A stretch of 64,000 nt of DNA, taken from Luteibacter yeojuensis (GTDB lineage Bacteria; Pseudomonadota; Gammaproteobacteria; Xanthomonadales; Rhodanobacteraceae). Under the pieces are notes generated by a model. The model did no database searches, was not told the origin of the DNA, and was given only the letters and a program-made list of their open reading frames with translations. The position numbers and the translations under genes were made by a program. The first letter of the stretch is position 1, and each line of letters starts with the position of its first letter. Shown in pieces: positions 20,931 to 27,148 of this stretch. Where the stretch lies: contig NZ_JAAQTL010000001.1 in NCBI RefSeq assembly GCF_011742875.1, forward strand, positions 2,046,001 to 2,110,000. The letters run 5' to 3'.

Positions 20931-22844
20931 ATGGTCCTTCGCAGCGTCGCCTCGCGACTCGCCCTGGGCGTGCTCCTGGGGTCGGCGCTTGTCCTGGTCG
21001 TCACGGGCGGGCTGATGCTCACCCATACCCGCGAGCAGATCCTCGACCAGACCGAGCAGCAGGCGGCGGCCGTCTCCGGCTGGGCCGCGACGCGGATCCA
21101 GGGGCGACTCGACAACGTGTCCCGGGTGGCCCAGGTGCTCGCCGGCATCCTCGCCACGCGGCGCGACGAGGCGCCCGCCGTCATCCGCGACACCCTCGCC
21201 GTCAATCCCGAGCTGGTCGACATCACCGCCGCCTTCATCCCCCGGGACACGTCCGCGCCCCGCCCCGTCGACGCCCCGGTCGCGCGCCGCGCCATCGACG
21301 GCAGGCTGAGCATGGGAAGCCGCCTCGACGATCCGGAGGTGTACTGGACCTCGCCCTGGTTCGTCCGCGGACTCAACTGCGAACGCGGCTGCTGGCAGGC
21401 ACCCTTCCATTCCGTGGGGCGCACCGACACCCTCGTGGGCTATTCCGTCGCCATCCCCGGCAAGGACCTGCCCGTGATCGGCGTCGCCGATGCCACCATC
21501 AGCATCGACTGGCTGCAGAAACTGCTCGGCGAGTTGAACAAGCCCAAGCACGCCTCGGCCTTCGTCGTGGACGCGGACGGCGTGTTCCTGGCCCACGATT
21601 GGGCCTCCTACGTGGGCACCCGCGGCAGCAAGCCGTTCCGCGAGGCGCTTTCCGCCGGGACCAACCCCGTGCGGATCACCCCCGAGATGGGCGGACGGGT
21701 CAGCGAGCCCGTCTGGGTCTATTTCGTGAAGATTCCCGGCACCACGTGGACCTTCGGGCTGACCATGCCCGAACGCGAGGTATTCGCCGACCTCCGCCGT
21801 ACCTATTACGTGGACATCCTCCTGGGCCTGCTGGCCCTGGCCGGCGTGTCGCTGATCGCGCTGGTGATCACGCGCCGGTTGATGGCGCCACTGGGGGTGC
21901 TCTCCGACCGCGCGGAGGACGTCGCCCGCGGCCACCTCGACTTCCCTCTGCCCAAGCTGCGGCGCCGGGACGAAGTGGGCCGCCTGACCCGGGCCTTCGA
22001 CCAGATGCGCCACCAGCTGGCCGGTCACATCGACACCGCCAAGCAGACCGCCCGCGAACAGGAACGCATGGCCAGCGAGCTGGAGATCGCCCGGCAGATC
22101 CAGCTCGCCCTGATCCCGGAGCCGCACTGGCTCGCCGCGGATGGCCGGGTCGAAGTGCACGCCGCGCTGCGTCCGGCCAGCGCGGTGGGTGGCGATCTGT
22201 ATACCTACTTCACGCTCGGCGCGCGGCATGTCTGCGTGATGGTGGGCGACGTCTCCGACAAGGGCATCCCCGCCGCCCTGTTCATGGCCCGAACCATCAC
22301 CCTCGCCCGCACGCTCGCCACCCACGCGCGTTCGCCCAGCGAGATCCTGGGCGCGCTCAACCTCGAGCTGTGCAAGGGCAACGACACCTGCATGTTCGTC
22401 ACGCTGCTCTGCGGCGTGGTGGAAACGGAAACCGGCCTGCTCTCGCTCGCCAGCGCGGGACACGAGCAGCCCGTGCTGCACGCGGGCGGCAGCGCCACCC
22501 TCGTCGACGTCGAGACCGGCCCGGCGCTCGGACTCGACCGCGAAGCGCGCTACCCTGTACGCGTACTCACGTTGCTTGGGGGCGACACCGTGCTCATGTA
22601 CACCGACGGCGTCAGCGAGGCGCACGCGGACAACCAGCGCCTTTACGGGACGCACGCCATCCTGGACAGCGTGGCGCGCATCGACGAGGGTGCCGCGCCG
22701 GAAGCCTATGTGGAAGGCGTGCTGGGCGATGTCGACGCCTATGTCGACGGTGCGCCCGCCTACGACGATATCGCGCTGCTTGCGCTCACCTGGCACGAGA
22801 GTGGCGCCGCGGGGGTCCGCTTCGATGCGGTTGCGCATTCCTAA
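20931..22844 (+). CDS. RsbU-like PP2C-type serine phosphatase with periplasmic sensor
   Basis: Probably a membrane-bound phosphatase that dephosphorylates the STAS protein of the same cassette. Start ATG 20931 has GGGAG 8 nt upstream and gives 637 aa. TM1 is at about 10-30, a periplasmic Cache-like sensor region at about 31-290, TM2 at about 291-312, a HAMP linker (MAPLGVLSDRAEDVARG, about 314-365), a short coiled coil, then a SpoIIE/PP2C domain (about 405-635). Metal-site motifs seen are GGDLY, GDVSDKGIPAALFM, YTDGVSEAH and YDDIALL. The next gene overlaps it by 20 nt. The signal it senses is unknown. Confidence 0.9.
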   Translation: MVLRSVASRLALGVLLGSALVLVVTGGLMLTHTREQILDQTEQQAAAVSGWAATRIQGRLDNVSRVAQVLAGILATRRDEAPAVIRDTLAVNPELVDITAAFIPRDTSAPRPVDAPVARRAIDGRLSMGSRLDDPEVYWTSPWFVRGLNCERGCWQAPFHSVGRTDTLVGYSVAIPGKDLPVIGVADATISIDWLQKLLGELNKPKHASAFVVDADGVFLAHDWASYVGTRGSKPFREALSAGTNPVRITPEMGGRVSEPVWVYFVKIPGTTWTFGLTMPEREVFADLRRTYYVDILLGLLALAGVSLIALVITRRLMAPLGVLSDRAEDVARGHLDFPLPKLRRRDEVGRLTRAFDQMRHQLAGHIDTAKQTAREQERMASELEIARQIQLALIPEPHWLAADGRVEVHAALRPASAVGGDLYTYFTLGARHVCVMVGDVSDKGIPAALFMARTITLARTLATHARSPSEILGALNLELCKGNDTCMFVTLLCGVVETETGLLSLASAGHEQPVLHAGGSATLVDVETGPALGLDREARYPVRVLTLLGGDTVLMYTDGVSEAHADNQRLYGTHAILDSVARIDEGAAPEAYVEGVLGDVDAYVDGAPAYDDIALLALTWHESGAAGVRFDAVAHS

Positions 22845-23244
22845 CCGGCTCGAGGACGTGTTCCTCGCGCTGGACAGGGCCGAGGGCACGCTGGATCGCG
22901 CCGAAGTGGACCCTTCCTGTCGTGCGGACGTGCGCCTGGTGCTCGAGGAACTCCTCGTGAACACGGTGCGCCACGGCTATCCCGATGGACGGGACGGCAG
23001 CATCGACATCCGCCTCGAGGTCCAGGCCGACGTGGTCCACCTCGAGCTGCGCGACGACGCCATGCCTTTCGATCCCTTGCAACACGAACCGCCCGACCTG
23101 CCAGGAGACATCGCGCGGCGCGAGATCGGCGGACTCGGCCTGCACCTGGCCCGCAGCATCGCCAGCGATTTCCACTATGCACGCGACGCACACGGCAACC
23201 GTGTCGTCATCCGCTTCGATCCTTCCGACGAGCCAGCCCTATGA
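22825..23244 (+). CDS. RsbW-like anti-sigma/serine kinase (GHKL ATPase)
   Basis: A 139-aa protein from ATG 22825, which overlaps the end of the phosphatase gene by 20 nt. It has the GHKL ATP-binding boxes: N box EELLVNTVRHGY (about 41-52), G1-like LRDDAMPFDP (about 75-84) and G2 GGLGLHLARS (about 102-111). Such proteins hold a sigma factor or another partner and phosphorylate a STAS antagonist. The STAS gene follows with an ATGA overlap, so the three proteins are made together. No sigma factor gene is adjacent, so the regulated partner is unknown. Confidence 0.88.
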   Translation: MRLRIPNRLEDVFLALDRAEGTLDRAEVDPSCRADVRLVLEELLVNTVRHGYPDGRDGSIDIRLEVQADVVHLELRDDAMPFDPLQHEPPDLPGDIARREIGGLGLHLARSIASDFHYARDAHGNRVVIRFDPSDEPAL

Positions 23245-23624
23245 CTCTCATCGTCCGCAGCGAAAGCCCCAACCCCGACCGCAGCACCGTGTGGCTCGAA
23301 GGCCGTCTCGATGCAGCGACCTACGCGGCGTTCGACGAGGCCTTGCGCGACGTCATCCCGCTCCTGGACAACGGCGGCACGCTGGTGGTCGACCTTTCGG
23401 GCCTGGAATACATCAGCAGCGCCGGACTGCGCAGCCTCGCCCAGCTACGCAAGCAACTGCACGACCGCGATGGCCGCACGCTTCTTCTCAACCCGCAACC
23501 GCAGGTGAAGAAGGTTTTCGACATCGTGAAGGCGGTACCGGTCGCGGAAGTGTTCGCCAGCGTGGGCGAACTCGACCAGTACCTGGATCACATGCAGCGG
23601 CAGATGACCGCGCCGGGTGGGTGA
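23241..23624 (+). CDS. STAS-domain anti-anti-sigma factor (RsbV/SpoIIAA-like)
   Basis: A 127-aa single STAS domain. The phosphorylation site lies in LEYISSAGLRSLAQL near residues 55-70, with a conserved Ser in the ISSAG motif. It is expected to be phosphorylated by the RsbW-like kinase and dephosphorylated by the RsbU-like phosphatase, completing a partner switch. It overlaps the kinase gene by 4 nt (ATGA). The last 15 residues extend past the usual STAS end. Confidence 0.9.
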   Translation: MTLIVRSESPNPDRSTVWLEGRLDAATYAAFDEALRDVIPLLDNGGTLVVDLSGLEYISSAGLRSLAQLRKQLHDRDGRTLLLNPQPQVKKVFDIVKAVPVAEVFASVGELDQYLDHMQRQMTAPGG

Positions 23625-23656
23625 AGCGCAAGGGACAGCGTTCTCCCAGGCGCTTT

Positions 23657-23732
23657 GTGTGGGAGCCGGCTACGCCGGCGATCCCGCGGCAGCGGGCACG
23701 CTCGCGAGCACCCATCGCCGCTGAAGCGGCTC
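23657..23732. repeat. REP/BIME-like repeat, copy C, truncated at its right end
   Basis: Begins TGTGGGAGCCGGCTACGCCG and continues through CATCGCCGCTGAAGCGGCTC, but the expected CCCACA tail is replaced by AAACAAGACC. Copy F (40651) has the same inner sequence with the complete tail. The replacement point coincides with the start of the integrase remnant. Confidence 0.8.
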
Positions 23733-23742
23733 AAACAAGACC

Positions 23743-23999
23743 TACATCCAGCAACGGCACGTCTACGATGGACAGTGCAAGGTGGCGGGCTTGAGCAATA
23801 TGCATGGACTGCGGCATCGGTATGCACAGCTGCGATATGAAACATTGACGGGATGGAAGTCACACCGGCAGCAGGTGGACCGGGCACGGCTCAACTCGAC
23901 CTATCACAGCGTCTGGCCGACCGACACGTCCGGCAGCAGATCAGCCATGAACTCCGGCACGAGCGGGTGAAGGTGACGACGGTCTATCTCGGAAGCTAA
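23743..23999 (+). pseudogene. Tyrosine recombinase (integrase) remnant, frameshifted
   Basis: Reading from TAC 23743 gives YIQQRHVYDGQCKVAGLSNM, then HGLRHRYAQLRYETLTGWKS, which contains the catalytic HxLRH box of phage-type integrases. At about 23860-23864 two extra bases (a CA duplication in TCACACCGG) shift the frame. The other frame then continues PAAGGP, QISHELRHERVKVT and TVYLGS before TAA 23997-23999, restoring the usual C-terminus with the catalytic Tyr in VYLG. Only about 85 residues remain, with the N-terminal part missing at the REP junction. It is a fossil of the element that probably brought the neighbouring island. Confidence 0.8.
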
Positions 24000-24077
24000 G
24001 TCGCACGCTGCGCAAGTACCTGGGGCGACACAGCCAAGGCACGCTGTCACCACCAGGCTCATCCAAGACGCGTGGGG

Positions 24078-26162
24078 CTACTTCTGCAGTAAGTCCTCCA
24101 GAAATTCCGACTCAGGTTTCACTGCTGACACATGCAGTTGGTCGCGGGCACGGGTGCAAGCCACGTACAGCAACTGGCGTTCGGTGTTATAGATTTCGGT
24201 CAGCTCAGCCTCGTCAGCAGCAGTGTCGATGCGCACCTGTGAAGGGATGATTTCATCATCGCAGGCCATGACCGCAACCACGCGGAATTCCATACCCTTG
24301 GCCAAGTGCATGGTGGTGATACTGACGAAGCCCTCTTCCGTTGCCATGTCCTTACCGAGCACACGCCCCTGCAAGCATGCGGCCTTGACTGCAGCCTGTG
24401 CGCGTGACAGTTCGCTGTCGGCTCGAACGAATACGCCGATTTCCTGCGGCAGCACACCGCTGGCACTGCATTGCTGCAACCATACACCGACGGCCTGGCT
24501 TTCCGCCTTTGCATCGGCGTAGCTGCAAATGGTCGGCTCCGGCCCGTTGAATACAGAAATTGTGCCCTTGCGGCTTTCGACATTTCCGTCCACATCGGAG
24601 ACCTCGGGGTCGAGAAGCCGGTCGGCCTGCGAGCGAATCTGGTGCGAGGTGCGGTAGTTGATATTGAGCGTGCGCGAACGGCCTCGCACATCCACGCCAA
24701 GAGATCTCCACGAGAACGGAGTCTGAAAGATGCGCTGGCCAAGATCGCCGGCAAAGAACAGGGCATTGGCGCGGTTGCCGGCGATCGCCGCAAGAAAGCG
24801 CAATTGCTGCACACCGATGTCCTGCGTCTCATCCACCACGATGTAGTCGAATACCGGATGCTTGCGCTTGGGCATGGCCTCCGCTAGCTTGGCGAACATC
24901 TCGGCCGCAGTGATCTTGCCGGCCTGCTTCAATTGCTCCTTCACATTGGCGAACACCTGCCAATACAAGGCGCGTTGTGCCTCCGGCAGGCGCGTCTTGC
25001 GGCCCAGCCGCTTGGCGTCGCGGTAAGCCTCCCAGCTTTCCACTTGCCAAGTGTCTACCACGTCTTCCCATTCGGACAGCACAAACGCGACGTTGGCTTT
25101 CAGGCCATCGGCCTGCATGGCAGCCGCCTTCAGCAGCGTGGAAATTTCATCACGGCTGGCGAATACCGGTTTGCCGAATTCCGCCGCATACAAGCGGATG
25201 CCAAGAGCATCCATGGCGGCCACGTCGATACGTTCGCCGAGCTTGGGAGTGTTCCAGATCAACCGATACAGATTGCCGCGCAAGGCATTGGCCAACGTAT
25301 CCGAAAACGTGGAAAGCAGAACGCGCGCATCTTCGTCCTGATGCGCCAGATGCACAGCCCGGTGCAAGGCAACCACGGTCTTGCCCGTGCCCGCCGAGCC
25401 AGACACACGCGCCGCGCCGTTGTAATGGCGCTCGACCAACTGACGCTGTGCCGGATGGAGGAATACCGTCCACTTGTCCCACGGGTATTCCAGGGCGCGG
25501 GCCAGTTCGTCCATATCGGACATGACGCGGAAGCGGCGTTGCGCGTCCGGGTGCTGGAATGGATCCGCCCCCTTGGCTGCCACTTCCGGCAACGCCGGCG
25601 CGCCGCCGGTCGCCAGTTCAAGCAGGGCTTCGGCCGCCTCACCGGGCAGGTGGTCAGCCAGTTCCAGCAGCGAATCCTCGTCGGCAGCCTTCACGTCGGC
25701 CAGCCACTCTTGCGGCACACCATAGGCCAGCAGTTGGGCGTCGCCATATCTTGCGAACAGTTTCGGCATCTGTTGCGTCGCCGGCCTGCCGTCCTCAACA
25801 TAATTCGGAACGAGGATCTCCTCGACACGCTCGCGGACCTCGACAAGCTGGGCTGCGCCGGTGGTCGGGTGCACTGCCAGCTTGCGCCGCTCGGCCCATT
25901 GATAGGCCTTGTCGTGGTGATCGACATAGCAGAGCAGCAGACTGCCAGCGGTCTTGTGGACGATCAGGCGAATATCGCGGCTGACACGCACCGACCAGAA
26001 GTTCGGGTCTTTGGCTCTATCGAGCTTGTGGAAGCTCATGCCGTTGCCGACAGGATCCATCTGCAAATCGAAGGCAGTGGTCTTTGCGGCCTTTTGTTCA
26101 TCACCTGTCAGGCGGGCAAGACTGGTGGTAAAGGTGTCGGCAATGCGGAATTCCATACTCAT
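24078..26162 (-). CDS. RelE/ParE-like toxin domain fused to a UvrD/Rep-type helicase
   Basis: A 694-aa protein with two parts. Residues about 1-95 have the RelE pattern (KLDRAKDPNFWSVRV, RDIRLIVHK, and the end motif YVDHHDKAYQWAERR). Residues about 225-694 are a superfamily 1 helicase: Walker A GSAGTGKT (255-262), VVDETQD (442-448), the NYRTSHQIR motif near 502, SITTMHLAKGMEF and VACTRARDQLHV near the C-terminus. The SF1 motifs suggest ATP-driven 3'-5' DNA translocation. Whether the RelE fold is an active RNase or a binding module is unknown. ATG overlaps the upstream stop as ATGA, so it is translated with the preceding gene and ends the island operon. Confidence 0.88.
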   Translation of the reverse strand: MSMEFRIADTFTTSLARLTGDEQKAAKTTAFDLQMDPVGNGMSFHKLDRAKDPNFWSVRVSRDIRLIVHKTAGSLLLCYVDHHDKAYQWAERRKLAVHPTTGAAQLVEVRERVEEILVPNYVEDGRPATQQMPKLFARYGDAQLLAYGVPQEWLADVKAADEDSLLELADHLPGEAAEALLELATGGAPALPEVAAKGADPFQHPDAQRRFRVMSDMDELARALEYPWDKWTVFLHPAQRQLVERHYNGAARVSGSAGTGKTVVALHRAVHLAHQDEDARVLLSTFSDTLANALRGNLYRLIWNTPKLGERIDVAAMDALGIRLYAAEFGKPVFASRDEISTLLKAAAMQADGLKANVAFVLSEWEDVVDTWQVESWEAYRDAKRLGRKTRLPEAQRALYWQVFANVKEQLKQAGKITAAEMFAKLAEAMPKRKHPVFDYIVVDETQDIGVQQLRFLAAIAGNRANALFFAGDLGQRIFQTPFSWRSLGVDVRGRSRTLNINYRTSHQIRSQADRLLDPEVSDVDGNVESRKGTISVFNGPEPTICSYADAKAESQAVGVWLQQCSASGVLPQEIGVFVRADSELSRAQAAVKAACLQGRVLGKDMATEEGFVSITTMHLAKGMEFRVVAVMACDDEIIPSQVRIDTAADEAELTEIYNTERQLLYVACTRARDQLHVSAVKPESEFLEDLLQK

Positions 26163-27148
26163 GCCTTCCTCTTCGGACCATCGCCGATAGTGGCCGATAT
26201 TCTTTGGGCGAGTTGGTTTTTCAATGCATCAATATCTTTCCACGCGATATGGTTGTATTGGCGCGTGTCGAAGTGAACATTGTTCAGCGCATCAAAACGG
26301 CAAGTGAAAATCACTGGCATATTGAGGCCATGTGCATAACCCGCCTCGTAATAGACCCCGCCGCGCGCACCGCTATCTCCTTGCGTGAAGTCCGCGACAA
26401 CGAAACGCGACCTCCTTATCTCCGCAATGATTTCGTCGTCAATTTTGTTGTTGTGATTCTTCTTATCTATCCGCATTGGCTCGTAGCCAGCATCTCGAAT
26501 GGCCGGGGCAATGCCTTTCTCATACGCTTCGCTCATAGACGGGTCGAACCACATGGCAACGAATGCTTGGCTTGATGCTGCACCGCTGCCATCTAGGGCT
26601 GCCAGTCGGGCATACCCAGGCGGCCTGAGCATCAGTTCATGAGTGTAGCTAACCTCGCCGAGAGTTCTCGGTTTCTCGACTCGATGCTCAATCCATTTCT
26701 CAGTATGGGCATATTCGGCGAGGGTAATCACCTCGGAAAGTTTGCGAGAGGCTGTCCATGCCATCAGTGCATTGCCGTCATCCGGCTTGCTTGCTTTTTC
26801 AGGCGCGCAAAACATTACGACAGTGCCCAGTAGCTCGCTCCTGCTTGCAAGATAGCGCAACAGGCCGTCTGCCCTTTCGTGGACGGCTGGGAAGCTCCAG
26901 CTCTTCAAGTCTTCAAGAGTTTCGCTGAAAATCTCCGGACGGATGACACCAAGCCGATGTTGCCCGACTAGCCAAGAGGTCAGAAGAACTTTTTCCTTGT
27001 CGTCCAGATTGGCAAGCATGGCGTTCGCCGTACCCGAGATGAAGAACTCTCCGCCGGCCCTCGGCGAATCAACGGCGACGCCATCACGCCCGCCCACATC
27101 AATAGGTATGGCCGTGGCTCCCCAAATCGGACAAGTAGTATTCACCAT
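26159..27148 (-). CDS. Protein with C-terminal nucleoside 2-deoxyribosyltransferase/TIR-like domain
   Basis: A 329-aa protein with ATG 27146-27148 sharing a base with the mod stop (TGATG). Residues about 193-329 resemble the Rossmann-like NDT/TIR group: QAFVAMWFDPSMSEAYEKGI (about 195-213), RRSRFVVADFTQGDSGARGG (about 245-264) and VYYEAGYAHGL, where Glu268 would be the catalytic acid. Related folds cleave N-glycosidic bonds of nucleosides or NAD. The N-terminal 190 residues are not recognised and contain a CPIW start and LxPPGY. In this setting an NAD- or nucleotide-depleting effector is plausible, but that is inference. Parts of the gene are less G+C-rich than the surrounding chromosome. Confidence 0.75.
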   Translation of the reverse strand: MVNTTCPIWGATAIPIDVGGRDGVAVDSPRAGGEFFISGTANAMLANLDDKEKVLLTSWLVGQHRLGVIRPEIFSETLEDLKSWSFPAVHERADGLLRYLASRSELLGTVVMFCAPEKASKPDDGNALMAWTASRKLSEVITLAEYAHTEKWIEHRVEKPRTLGEVSYTHELMLRPPGYARLAALDGSGAASSQAFVAMWFDPSMSEAYEKGIAPAIRDAGYEPMRIDKKNHNNKIDDEIIAEIRRSRFVVADFTQGDSGARGGVYYEAGYAHGLNMPVIFTCRFDALNNVHFDTRQYNHIAWKDIDALKNQLAQRISATIGDGPKRKA

